From assembly GCF_009604455.1 (NCBI RefSeq), contig NZ_WEGL01000002.1, forward strand, positions 62,001 through 126,000: a stretch of 64,000 nt of DNA. Reading direction: 5' to 3'. This DNA is from Streptomyces sp. RB17. Lineage in GTDB: Bacteria > Actinomycetota > Actinomycetes > Streptomycetales > Streptomycetaceae. The position numbers and the translations under genes are program-made. Below are positions 36,199 to 44,365 of this stretch, piece after piece; within the stretch, counting starts at the first letter, position 1; each line of letters opens with the position of its first letter. The notes below the pieces were generated by a model that searched no databases, was not told where the DNA came from, and saw nothing but the letters and a program-made list of their open reading frames with translations.

Positions 36199-37155
36199 AT
36201 GACGAAGACGGCCGAACGGCGGACCGTGACGAAGGCCGCCGTCCACCCGGTCCCGGCGCCGCCTCCGGGAGGGGGCCGGAGGCGGCGCCGCCTCGCCGAC
36301 CAGGCCCGCGCCTACGCCTTCCTCCTCGGCGGCCTCGTCTGCTTCGCCCTGTTCTCCTGGTACCCGGCGATCCGCGCGGTCGTCATCGCCTTCCAGAAGT
36401 ACACACCGGGCTCGAAGCCCGAGTGGGTCGGCACCGCCAACTTCACCCGGGTCCTGCACGACCCCGAGTTCGGCGCGGCCTGGCGCAACACGCTCACCTT
36501 CACCCTGCTGGCCCTGCTCCTCGGCTTCGCGATCCCCTTCCTGCTCGCCCTCGTCCTCAACGAACTCCGGCACGCCAAGGCCTTCTTCCGGGCCGTGGTC
36601 TACCTGCCGGTGATGATCCCGCCGGTGGTCAGTGCCCTGCTGTGGAAGTGGTTCTACGACCCCGGAGCCGGCCTCGCCAACGAGACGCTGCGCTTCCTCC
36701 ACCTGCCCACCTCGAACTGGTCCAACGGCACCGACACCGCGCTCGTCTCCCTGGTGATCGTGGCGACCTGGGCGAACATGGGCGGCACCGTCCTCATCTA
36801 CCTCGCCGCCCTGCAGTCCGTCCCGGGCGAGCTGTACGAGGCCGCCGAACTGGACGGCGCGAACCTGCTCCAGCGCGTCCGGCACGTCACGGTCCCGCAG
36901 ACCCGGTTCGTGATCCTGATGCTGATGCTCCTGCAGATCATCGCCACCATGCAGGTGTTCACCGAGCCGTTCGTGATCACCGGCGGCGGCCCGGAGAACG
37001 CCACGGTGACCGTTCTCTACCTGATCTACAAGTACGCCTTCCTCTACAACGACTTCGGCGGCGCCTGCGCCCTCAGCGTCATGCTCCTGGTCCTGCTCGG
37101 CGCCTTCTCCGCCGTGTACCTGCGGCTCACCCGCACCGAGGGGGACACCGCATGA
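36199..37155 (+). CDS. Sugar ABC transporter permease (MalF type)
   Basis: The 318-residue product has a basic cytoplasmic N-terminus, then six membrane segments. The EAA loop is GELYEAAELDGANLLQRVRHVTVP. It starts five bases after the binding-protein stop. Its own stop overlaps the next permease (ATGA). The ATPase is not encoded locally and is presumably the shared MsiK. Confidence 0.93.
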   Translation: MTKTAERRTVTKAAVHPVPAPPPGGGRRRRRLADQARAYAFLLGGLVCFALFSWYPAIRAVVIAFQKYTPGSKPEWVGTANFTRVLHDPEFGAAWRNTLTFTLLALLLGFAIPFLLALVLNELRHAKAFFRAVVYLPVMIPPVVSALLWKWFYDPGAGLANETLRFLHLPTSNWSNGTDTALVSLVIVATWANMGGTVLIYLAALQSVPGELYEAAELDGANLLQRVRHVTVPQTRFVILMLMLLQIIATMQVFTEPFVITGGGPENATVTVLYLIYKYAFLYNDFGGACALSVMLLVLLGAFSAVYLRLTRTEGDTA

Positions 37156-38027
37156 GCACGCGCACCCTGATCTCCCCGGCCACCCTCGCCCGTCCGCGCG
37201 GCAAGGTCGTCTACTGGACCGTTTTCACAACCGTCGTGGTCCTCTTCGCGCTCGCGTTCCTCTTCCCGGTCTACTGGATGGTGACCGGCGCGATGAAGTC
37301 ACCGGACGAGGTGGCCCGGACCCCGCCGACGCTCGCCCCGCAGCACTGGCACCTCGGCGGCTACACCGACGCCTGGGACCTGATGCAACTGCCGCAGCAC
37401 CTGTGGAACACGGTGGTGCAGGCGGCCGGCGCCTGGGCGTTCCAGCTGGTGTTCTGCACGGCAGCCGCCTACGCCCTGTCCAAGCTGAGACCGGCCTTCG
37501 GGAAGGTGATCCTCGGCGGCATCCTGGCCACCCTCATGGTCCCGGCGCAGGCCCTGGTCGTACCGAAGTACCTGACGGTCGCCGACCTGCCGCTGCTCCA
37601 CACCAGCCTGCTCAACGACCCTCTCGCCATCTGGCTGCCGGCCGTCGCCAACGCCTTCAACCTCTATCTGCTCAAACGGTTCTTCGACCAGTTGCCGCGC
37701 GATGTGCTGGAGGCCGCCGAGATCGACGGCGCCGGCAGGCTGCGCATCCTGTGGTCGGTGGTGCTGCCCATGTCCCGGCCGGTGCTCGGCGTGGTGTCGA
37801 TCTTCGCGCTGGTCGCCGTCTGGCAGGACTTCCTGTGGCCGCTGATGGTCTTCTCCGACACCGACAAGCAGCCGATCAGCGTGGCCCTGGTCCAGCTGTC
37901 GCAGAACATCCAGCTCACCGTGCTCATCGCCGCGATGGTGATCGCCAGCGTGCCGATGGTGGCGCTGTTCCTCGTGTTCCAGCGGCACATCATCGCCGGG
38001 ATCAGCGCGGGCAGCACCAAGGGCTGA
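37152..38027 (+). CDS. Sugar ABC transporter permease (MalG type)
   Basis: The 291-residue product has six membrane segments and the EAA loop DVLEAAEIDGAGRLRILWSVVLP. It is the second membrane subunit of the CUT1 importer and is translationally coupled to the first by a four-base overlap. The GH13 gene starts 35 bases later behind its own ribosome site. Confidence 0.93.
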   Translation: MSTRTLISPATLARPRGKVVYWTVFTTVVVLFALAFLFPVYWMVTGAMKSPDEVARTPPTLAPQHWHLGGYTDAWDLMQLPQHLWNTVVQAAGAWAFQLVFCTAAAYALSKLRPAFGKVILGGILATLMVPAQALVVPKYLTVADLPLLHTSLLNDPLAIWLPAVANAFNLYLLKRFFDQLPRDVLEAAEIDGAGRLRILWSVVLPMSRPVLGVVSIFALVAVWQDFLWPLMVFSDTDKQPISVALVQLSQNIQLTVLIAAMVIASVPMVALFLVFQRHIIAGISAGSTKG

Positions 38028-38062
38028 CGCCGCCGAAAACGCTTACAGAAAGGGAAGCCCCC

Positions 38063-39670
38063 GTGGGACAGCCCACCCCTGCCCGAAGGGACCGCGACTG
38101 GTGGCGCTCGGCCGTCATCTACCAGGTCTACGTCCGCAGTTTCGCGGACGGCGACGGCGACGGCACCGGGGACCTCGCGGGCGTCCGCGCCCGGCTGGCG
38201 TACCTCGCCGAACTCGGCGTGGAAGCCCTGTGGTTCACCCCCTGGTACCAGTCACCCCTGAAGGACGGCGGCTACGACGTCGCCGACTACCGGACCATCG
38301 ACCCGGCCTTCGGCACCCTCGCCGAGGCGGAGAAACTCATCGCCGAGGCACGCGAGCTGGGCATCCGGACCATCGTCGACATCGTGCCCAACCACGTCTC
38401 CGACCAGCACCCCTGGTTCCGGGCGGCGCTCGCCGCCGGGCCCGGCAGCCCGGAGCGTGAACTGTTCCACTTCCGGCCCGGGCGCGGCCCGCACGGCGAA
38501 CTCCCGCCGAACGACTGGCCGTCCCAGTTCCTCGGCTCCACCGAACCGGTGTGGACCCGCCTGCCCGACGGCGACTGGTATCTGCACCTGTTCACGCCCG
38601 AACAGCCGGACCTCAACTGGGCGCACCCGGCCGTCCGCCAGGAGCACGAGGACATCCTGCGGTTCTGGTTCGAGCGGGGCGTCGCCGGCGTCCGCATCGA
38701 CTCCGCCGCCCTCCTCGCCAAGGACCCGGCCCTGCCCGACCTCGCCTCCGGCCCCGACCCGCACCCCTTCGTCGACCGCGACGAACTCCACGACATCTAC
38801 CGCTCCTGGCGGCGCGTGGCGGACGAGTACGACGGCGTCTTCGTCGGCGAGGTCTGGCTCCCCGACGCCGAACGCTTCGCCCGCTATCTGCGCCCCGACG
38901 AACTCCACACCGCCTTCAACTTCTCCTTCCTGTCCTGCCCCTGGGATCCCGCCCGGCTGCGCGCCTCGATCGACACCACCCTCGCCGAGCACGCCCCGGT
39001 CGGCGCCCCGGCCACCTGGGTGCTCTGCAACCACGACGTCACCCGCACGGTCACCCGGTACGGCCGTGGAGAAACCGGTTTCGACTTCGCCGCCAAAGCC
39101 TTCGGCACCCCGACCGATCCGGCGCTCGGAACCCGCAGGGCGCGCGCCGCCGCCCTGCTGTCGCTGGCCCTGCCCGGCGCGGTGTACCTGTACCAGGGGG
39201 AGGAGCTGGGGCTGCCGGAGGCCGAGATCCCCGTCGAGCGGATACAGGATCCGATGTACTTCCGCTCGCAGGGAGCCGACCCCGGCCGGGACGGCTGCCG
39301 GGTGCCGCTGCCGTGGGCCGCCGGTATGCCGTATGCGGGATTCGGTTCACGGCAGGAGCCCTGGCTGCCGCAGCCGGCCGACTGGGCCTCGTATGCCGTC
39401 GACCGTCAACAGCGGGACCCCGACTCCATGCTCACCCTCTACCGCCGGGCCATCGCCCTGCGCCCGCTCTTCGGCGACGGCCCCCTGACCTGGCTGCCCG
39501 CCCCAGACGGCGTCCTCGCCTTCACCCGCGCCGAGGAAGCGATGTGCGTGGTCAACCTCGCGCCCGCACCCGTCGACCTCCCCGCACACTCCCGACTCCT
39601 GCTGAGCAGCGGCCCGCTGGACGACGCCGGCCGGCTGCCGCAGGACACCGCGGCCTGGCTGCAGGCCTGA
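38063..39670 (+). CDS. GH13 alpha-glucosidase
   Basis: The 535-residue product has the GH13 TIM barrel. The conserved regions are VDIVPNHVSDQHPWF, GVRIDSAALL (nucleophile D213), VFVGEVWLPD (acid/base E263) and LCNHDVTR (D325). No signal peptide is present, so it acts in the cytoplasm on imported oligosaccharides and releases glucose. It resembles the AglA-type enzymes of Streptomyces. GTG 38063 follows AAGGGAAG. Its position between the importer and a secreted alpha-1,3-glucanase suggests it works on nigero-oligosaccharides as well as, or rather than, maltose. Confidence 0.92.
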   Translation: MGQPTPARRDRDWWRSAVIYQVYVRSFADGDGDGTGDLAGVRARLAYLAELGVEALWFTPWYQSPLKDGGYDVADYRTIDPAFGTLAEAEKLIAEARELGIRTIVDIVPNHVSDQHPWFRAALAAGPGSPERELFHFRPGRGPHGELPPNDWPSQFLGSTEPVWTRLPDGDWYLHLFTPEQPDLNWAHPAVRQEHEDILRFWFERGVAGVRIDSAALLAKDPALPDLASGPDPHPFVDRDELHDIYRSWRRVADEYDGVFVGEVWLPDAERFARYLRPDELHTAFNFSFLSCPWDPARLRASIDTTLAEHAPVGAPATWVLCNHDVTRTVTRYGRGETGFDFAAKAFGTPTDPALGTRRARAAALLSLALPGAVYLYQGEELGLPEAEIPVERIQDPMYFRSQGADPGRDGCRVPLPWAAGMPYAGFGSRQEPWLPQPADWASYAVDRQQRDPDSMLTLYRRAIALRPLFGDGPLTWLPAPDGVLAFTRAEEAMCVVNLAPAPVDLPAHSRLLLSSGPLDDAGRLPQDTAAWLQA

Positions 39671-39679
39671 GCCGCACCC

Positions 39680-39714
39680 GCGCGCCGGACCCGGGCTCAG
39701 CCGGTCCGGTGCGC
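39680..39714 (+). terminator. Hairpin between the GH13 and GH87 genes
   Basis: An 11-base stem with one G-T pair (39681-39691 with 39703-39713) has an 11-base loop. It may end or attenuate the importer transcript. The downstream gene has its own ribosome site and could still be read through. Confidence 0.5.
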
Positions 39715-39758
39715 CCGCGCCAGCTGTCCCACGAACCCCACCACGAAGGGATCAGCCC

Positions 39759-41936
39759 ATGTACAGCAGCACCACCAGATATGTCAGGCACATGCCATCC
39801 ATCGCCGGGGTCGTCGCCCTCGCCGCCGGCATGCTCACCGCCGTGGCCCCCGCCGCGCACGCGGCCTCGGGCGCCGCGCTGCCCTTCACCTCCGTGGAGG
39901 CCGAGTCGCAGACGACCACCGGAGCGAAGATCGGCCCGGACTACACCCAGGGCACCCTCGCCTCGGAGGCCTCCGGGCGGCAGGCCGTCCGGCTGTCGGC
40001 CGGGCAGCGGGTGGAGTTCACCGTGCCGCGCGCCTCCAACGCCGTGAACGTCGCCTACAGCGTCCCGGACGGCCAGTCCGGTTCCCTGAACGTGTACGTC
40101 AACGGCACCAAGCTCGCCAGGACCATCCCGGTGACCTCCAAGTACTCGTACATCGACACCGGATGGATCGCCGGCGCCAAGACGCACCACTTCTTCGACA
40201 ACGCCCGGCTGCTGCTGGGCCAGGGCGTCCAGCCCGGCGACAAGGTCGCCGTCGAGGCGGCCGACACCCAGGTCACCGTCGACGTCGCCGACTTCGAGCA
40301 GGTCGCGGCGCCCGCCACCCAGCCCGCCGGCTCGGTGTCCGTCGTCTCCAAGGGCGCCGACCCCAGCGGCAACGGCGACTCCACCCAGGCCTTCCGGGAC
40401 GCCATCGCCGCCGCCCAGGGCGGCACGGTGTGGATCCCGCCGGGCGACTACAAGATCACCTCATCCCTCAACGGCGTGCAGAACGTGACGCTCCAGGGCG
40501 CCGGCAGCTGGTACTCGGTGGTGCACGCCTCCCGGTTCATCGACCAGTCCAGCTCCTCCGGAAACGTCCACATCAAGGACTTCGCGGTCATCGGCGAGGT
40601 CACCGAGCGCGTCGACTCCAACCCCGACAACTTCGTCAACGGCTCCCTCGGCCCGAACTCCTCCGTCTCCGGCATGTGGATCCAGCACATGAAGTGCGGC
40701 ATGTGGCTGACCGGCACCAACGACAACCTGGTGGTGGAGAACAGCCGCTTCCTCGACACCACCGCCGACGGCATCAACCTCAACGGCACCGCCAAGGGAG
40801 TCGTCGTCCGCGACAACTTCCTGCGCAACCAGGGAGACGACGCCCTGGCCATGTGGTCGTTGTACGCGCCGGACACGAACTCCAGCTTCGAGAACAACAC
40901 GATCTCGCAACCCAACCTGGCCAACGGCATCGCGATCTACGGCGGCACCGACATCTCCGTGAAGAACAACCTGATCTCCGACACCAACGCCCTCGGCAGC
41001 GGTATCGCGATCTCCAACCAGAAGTTCCTCGACCCCTTCTCTCCGCTGTCCGGCACCATCACCGTCGACGGCAACACCCTGGTCCGCACCGGCGCGATGA
41101 ACCCCAACTGGAACCACCCGATGGGCGCGCTGCGCGTCGACTCCTACGACAGCGCGATCAACGCGACGGTCAACATCACCGACACCACGATCACCGACAG
41201 CCCCTACAGCGCCTTCGAGTTCGTCTCCGGCGGCGGACAGGGCTACCCGGTGAGGAACGTCAACGTGACCGGCGCGACCGTGCAGAACACCGGCACGGTC
41301 GTCGTACAGGCCGAGGCACAGGGCGCGGCCACCTTCAAGAACGTCACCGCCACCCAGGTCGGGGCCGCCGGCATCTACAACTGCCCCTACCCGGCGAACT
41401 CCGGCTCCTTCACGCTCACCGACGGCGGCGGCAACTCCGGCTGGAGCAGCACCTGGTCGGACTGCTCCACCTGGCCCCAGCCCGGCCAGGGCAACCCCGA
41501 CCCCGACCCGAACCGCAACCTCGCCAAGGGCCGGCCGGCCACCGCGACCGGCTCCCAGGACGTCTACACCCCCGGCAAGGCGGTCGACGGTGACGCCAAC
41601 TCCTACTGGGAGTCGACCAACAACGCCTTCCCGCAGTCGTGGACGGTCGACCTCGGCTCGCCCTACGCCGTACGCCGCCTGGTGCTGAAGCTGCCGCCGT
41701 CCTCGGCGTGGGGCGCCCGCACCCAGACCATCACCGTGCTCGGCAGCACCGACGGCTCCACCTACTCGACCGTCGTGGGCTCCCAGGACTACCGCTTCGA
41801 CCCGGCCACCGGCAACACGGCCACCGTCGCCCTGCCGAGCACCACGAACCTGCGGTACCTCCGCCTCGCCGTCAGCGCCAACACGGGCTGGCCGGCCGGA
41901 CAGTTCAGCGAGGTGGAGGCGTATCTGACGTCCTGA
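39759..41936 (+). CDS. Secreted GH87-type alpha-1,3-glucanase (mycodextranase family) with CBM and F5/8 discoidin domain
   Basis: The 725-residue product has a signal peptide (1-36, ending AHAAS). An N-terminal CBM35/CBM6-like beta-sandwich follows (about 42-182, VEAESQTTTGAK). The main part is a right-handed beta-helix (about 190-570) and the end is an F5/8 discoidin domain (about 583-725). In the helix, D337 in TADGIN and D360-D361 in QGDDALA have spacing 23 and 24. That matches the catalytic trio I recall for the GH87 enzyme Agl-FH1 (1045, 1068, 1069). It should cleave alpha-1,3-glucan or nigeran outside the cell. ATG 39759 has GAAGGGA upstream. Confidence 0.78.
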   Translation: MYSSTTRYVRHMPSIAGVVALAAGMLTAVAPAAHAASGAALPFTSVEAESQTTTGAKIGPDYTQGTLASEASGRQAVRLSAGQRVEFTVPRASNAVNVAYSVPDGQSGSLNVYVNGTKLARTIPVTSKYSYIDTGWIAGAKTHHFFDNARLLLGQGVQPGDKVAVEAADTQVTVDVADFEQVAAPATQPAGSVSVVSKGADPSGNGDSTQAFRDAIAAAQGGTVWIPPGDYKITSSLNGVQNVTLQGAGSWYSVVHASRFIDQSSSSGNVHIKDFAVIGEVTERVDSNPDNFVNGSLGPNSSVSGMWIQHMKCGMWLTGTNDNLVVENSRFLDTTADGINLNGTAKGVVVRDNFLRNQGDDALAMWSLYAPDTNSSFENNTISQPNLANGIAIYGGTDISVKNNLISDTNALGSGIAISNQKFLDPFSPLSGTITVDGNTLVRTGAMNPNWNHPMGALRVDSYDSAINATVNITDTTITDSPYSAFEFVSGGGQGYPVRNVNVTGATVQNTGTVVVQAEAQGAATFKNVTATQVGAAGIYNCPYPANSGSFTLTDGGGNSGWSSTWSDCSTWPQPGQGNPDPDPNRNLAKGRPATATGSQDVYTPGKAVDGDANSYWESTNNAFPQSWTVDLGSPYAVRRLVLKLPPSSAWGARTQTITVLGSTDGSTYSTVVGSQDYRFDPATGNTATVALPSTTNLRYLRLAVSANTGWPAGQFSEVEAYLTS

Positions 41937-41963
41937 TCCCAGAACCGCGTCATTCAGACCGCG

Positions 41964-42893
41964 TCACAGATCCAGCACCAGACGGGCGCCCCGGCAGCGG
42001 GACACACAGATCATCATCGTGTCACCCGAGGCCCGTTCCTCCTCGTTGAGGACCGAGTCCCGGTGCTCCGGGGCGCCCTCCAGCACATCGGTCTCACACG
42101 TGCCGCACGTCCCCTCCGTGCAGGAGTAGAGCACCTCGACCCCGGCGGCGCGCACCGCGTCCAGCACGGACACCTCCGGCGGGACGGTGACCGTACGACC
42201 GCTGCGGGCGAGGACGACCTCGAACTCCTCGTCTCCGCCCGCCTGCCGGTCCTTCGCCCGGAAGCGTTCCACCCGCAGCACCGCGGACGGGCAGCGCTCC
42301 TCGACGGCGTCCAGCAGCGGCCCCGGGCCGCAGCAGTACACCAGGGTGCCGTCGGGCAGGTCGTCCAGGGCCGGGCCCAGGTCGAGCAGACCGGTCTCGT
42401 CCTGCGGTGCGAGGGTGACCCGGTCGCCGTACCGCGCCAGCTCCTCCGTGAACGCCATGGACGAGCGAGTGCGTCCGCCGTAGAGCAACGTCCAGTCGGC
42501 GCCCGCCTGTTCGGCCGCCGCGAGCATCGGCAGGATCGGGGTGATGCCGATGCCGCCCGCGATGAACCGGTAGCGGGGCGCGGGCTCGTGCCGGAAGTGG
42601 TTGCGCGGCCCGCGTACCCGTACCTTCTCTCCCTCGCCCAGCTGCTCGTGCACATGTGCCGAGCCTCCCCGCCCGTCCGGCTCGCGCAGCACCGCGATGC
42701 GCCACGCGGACCGGTCCGCCGGATCGCCGCACAGCGAGTACTGCCGTTCCAGCCCCGGCCCGAGCAGCAGGTCCACATGCGCGCCGGGCTCCCAGCCGGG
42801 CAGCTCAGGGCCCAGCGGATCGCGCAGTGTCAGGGCCAGTACCCCGTCGGCGGCGAACTCCCGGCCGGAAACGACGAGTTCGAGTTCGGTCAC
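41964..42893 (-). CDS. vanB: Oxygenase reductase with FNR-like and C-terminal [2Fe-2S] ferredoxin domains (VanB type)
   Basis: The 309-residue product has an FMN/NAD reductase part (RQYSLCGDP, then GGIGITPILPMLAA and VYCCGPGPLLDAV). A plant-type ferredoxin follows at the C-terminus, with Cys ligands in SCTEGTCGTCETDVL and a later Cys in MMICVSRC. This is the layout of vanillate O-demethylase and phthalate dioxygenase reductases. It passes electrons from NAD(P)H to the Rieske oxygenase. GTG 42893 overlaps the small CxC gene (GTGA) and has AGAGG upstream. Confidence 0.88.
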   Translation of the reverse strand: MTELELVVSGREFAADGVLALTLRDPLGPELPGWEPGAHVDLLLGPGLERQYSLCGDPADRSAWRIAVLREPDGRGGSAHVHEQLGEGEKVRVRGPRNHFRHEPAPRYRFIAGGIGITPILPMLAAAEQAGADWTLLYGGRTRSSMAFTEELARYGDRVTLAPQDETGLLDLGPALDDLPDGTLVYCCGPGPLLDAVEERCPSAVLRVERFRAKDRQAGGDEEFEVVLARSGRTVTVPPEVSVLDAVRAAGVEVLYSCTEGTCGTCETDVLEGAPEHRDSVLNEEERASGDTMMICVSRCRGARLVLDL

Positions 42894-43060
42894 CGTACGG
42901 CCTCTTCGCTGTCGTGTCCTTCGGGGTGGGCCAGCATCCACTCCCACATCAGCACCGGATCCTCGGCGGTGTGCTCCGCACCGCAGTGGCAGGTGCCGTG
43001 CAGCACATCCGTGCCCGGCAGCCAGTCGATGCGGTAGACCTCGCCGGTGCCGGGGCTCAC
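42890..43060 (-). CDS. Small CxC protein of 56 residues between oxygenase and reductase
   Basis: The 56-residue product is unrecognised. C24, H25 and C26 (TCHCG) together with H45 and H49 (AHPEGHD) resemble a C-x-C...H-x3-H zinc or iron site. The rest contains acidic helices (EDPVLMWEWML). Both ends overlap neighbours by four bases (GTGA at the oxygenase stop, GTGA at the reductase start), so translation of all three is chained. It may be an accessory or electron-carrier subunit, or a small metal-binding assembly factor. The frame is open only for this length and has the strong GC third-position bias of real genes. Confidence 0.75.
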   Translation of the reverse strand: MSPGTGEVYRIDWLPGTDVLHGTCHCGAEHTAEDPVLMWEWMLAHPEGHDSEEAVR

Positions 43061-44121
43061 CGGACCTCCTCGACCGGCTTGTCGCCCTCCTCGACCAGCC
43101 GGGCCAGGATCCGGCGCGCGGCCAGGCCGCCGGTGTCGATGTTGATGCTCAGCTCCTGGTAGCCGGTGCGTTCGGTGCCGAGGGTGCGCTGCAGCAGGTT
43201 CAGCGCGTCCACGTCCTGCATCACGACGGTGTGGTTGTTGGCCCGCAGGAACTCGGTGACCTCGGCGTCCTCGGTCGCCCAGTCCCGGGACACCGCCCAG
43301 AAGTCGTACACCTTGCCGTCGGCGGACGGCGTGATCGCGTAGGTGATCTCGGTGTGGAAGCCGTGCGGGTCGCTGCCGTCCGCCTCCGGTACGACGCCCA
43401 CCGGTGCGATCCGGCTGTGCAGCAGATACAGGCAGGGCGCGTGGTACTCGATGTCCTGCCAGCGGGTGATCCGGCCCTCGATGCCGGTCGAACGGGCGTA
43501 GAACGACGGGCACTCGGCGTCCTCCATGTGCCGGCTGACCCGGACCACACCCGCGCCCTCGTCCACCTCGGTGGTGATGGGGGTCTCGGCGACCTCCGGA
43601 GTGCCGATGTAACCGCCGTGCAGATACGTCTCGTGCGACAGGTCCAGGAGGTTGTCGACGAGCAGGCCGTAGTCGGCGTCGATCGGCTCCATGCCGCGCA
43701 CGGTGGTCCAGCCGGGGGAGTCCAGATGGCGGGCCCGCGGGATCGTCTGCGGGTCGGCGAGCGCCGGGTCGCCGATCCACACCCAGACGAGCGAGTCCTG
43801 CTCCACCACCGGGTAGGAGGCGACGCGCGCGGTGCGCGGGACGCGTTTCTGGCCCGGCACGTACACACAGGCGCCGGTGCGGTCGTAGGTGAAACCGTGG
43901 TAACCGCATACGATCCGGTCGCCGTCCAGGCCGCTCGAGGAGAGCGGGTAGCGGCGGTGGACGCACCGGTCGTGCAGGGCGACCGGGGTGCCGTCCTCCT
44001 CGGAGCGGTAGAGGACCAGCGGCTCGCCGAGGATCGTCCGGCCGAGCAACTCGCGCCCGACCTCCTCGCCGTAGGCGGCGACGTACCACTGATTCCGCGC
44101 GAAAGCGGTCATGTGCGGCAT
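43057..44121 (-). CDS. vanA: Rieske non-heme iron oxygenase, vanillate O-demethylase type (VanA)
   Basis: The 354-residue product has an N-terminal Rieske domain with C53, H55, C72 and H75 (DRCVH and CGYHGF). The catalytic domain holds the iron site N157-x2-D160-x2-H163-x4-H168 (DNLLDLSHETYLH). The closest pattern I recognise is VanA, which removes the methyl of vanillate to give protocatechuate. The pca genes at 55327-61835 would take that product. Other aromatic demethylases or hydroxylases remain possible. ATG 44121 has GGGAG upstream. A 17-base palindrome lies in the promoter. Confidence 0.8.
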   Translation of the reverse strand: MPHMTAFARNQWYVAAYGEEVGRELLGRTILGEPLVLYRSEEDGTPVALHDRCVHRRYPLSSSGLDGDRIVCGYHGFTYDRTGACVYVPGQKRVPRTARVASYPVVEQDSLVWVWIGDPALADPQTIPRARHLDSPGWTTVRGMEPIDADYGLLVDNLLDLSHETYLHGGYIGTPEVAETPITTEVDEGAGVVRVSRHMEDAECPSFYARSTGIEGRITRWQDIEYHAPCLYLLHSRIAPVGVVPEADGSDPHGFHTEITYAITPSADGKVYDFWAVSRDWATEDAEVTEFLRANNHTVVMQDVDALNLLQRTLGTERTGYQELSINIDTGGLAARRILARLVEEGDKPVEEVR

Positions 44122-44188
44122 GGCTGCGGCTCCCGTCTGTGGGTGGTGGCCACATCGTCGGGAGGCGCCAGGCCGTGTGCAATGCCGC

Positions 44189-44205
44189 CTTCCGTCTGAC
44201 GGAAG
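44189..44205. promoter_or_regulatory. Perfect palindrome in the vanA promoter
   Basis: CTTCCGTC, one T, GACGGAAG, 68 bases upstream of the oxygenase start, in the divergent gap with the phospholipase C gene. No regulator gene is adjacent. A GntR or MarR type protein could bind. Confidence 0.55.
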
Positions 44206-44365
44206 CCTTCGTGTGAACGGTCGTGGCACCGCACGGACCACCGGGTTTCACACGGGCGCCATCAGACCCTTCCCTGACGTTTGTTGCTCTTGGAACACTC
44301 GCTCCGCGCAGGTTCCGTCACATGGGCGGCATCGCGTACGTCAGGACGAGAGGACCCGCAGACCC

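Noticed and set aside
33700..38027. Naming the LacI/importer genes malR-malEFG
   Set aside because: The LacI protein is MalR-like, but the binding protein does not resemble MalE and a GH87-type gene follows, so the substrate may not be maltose.
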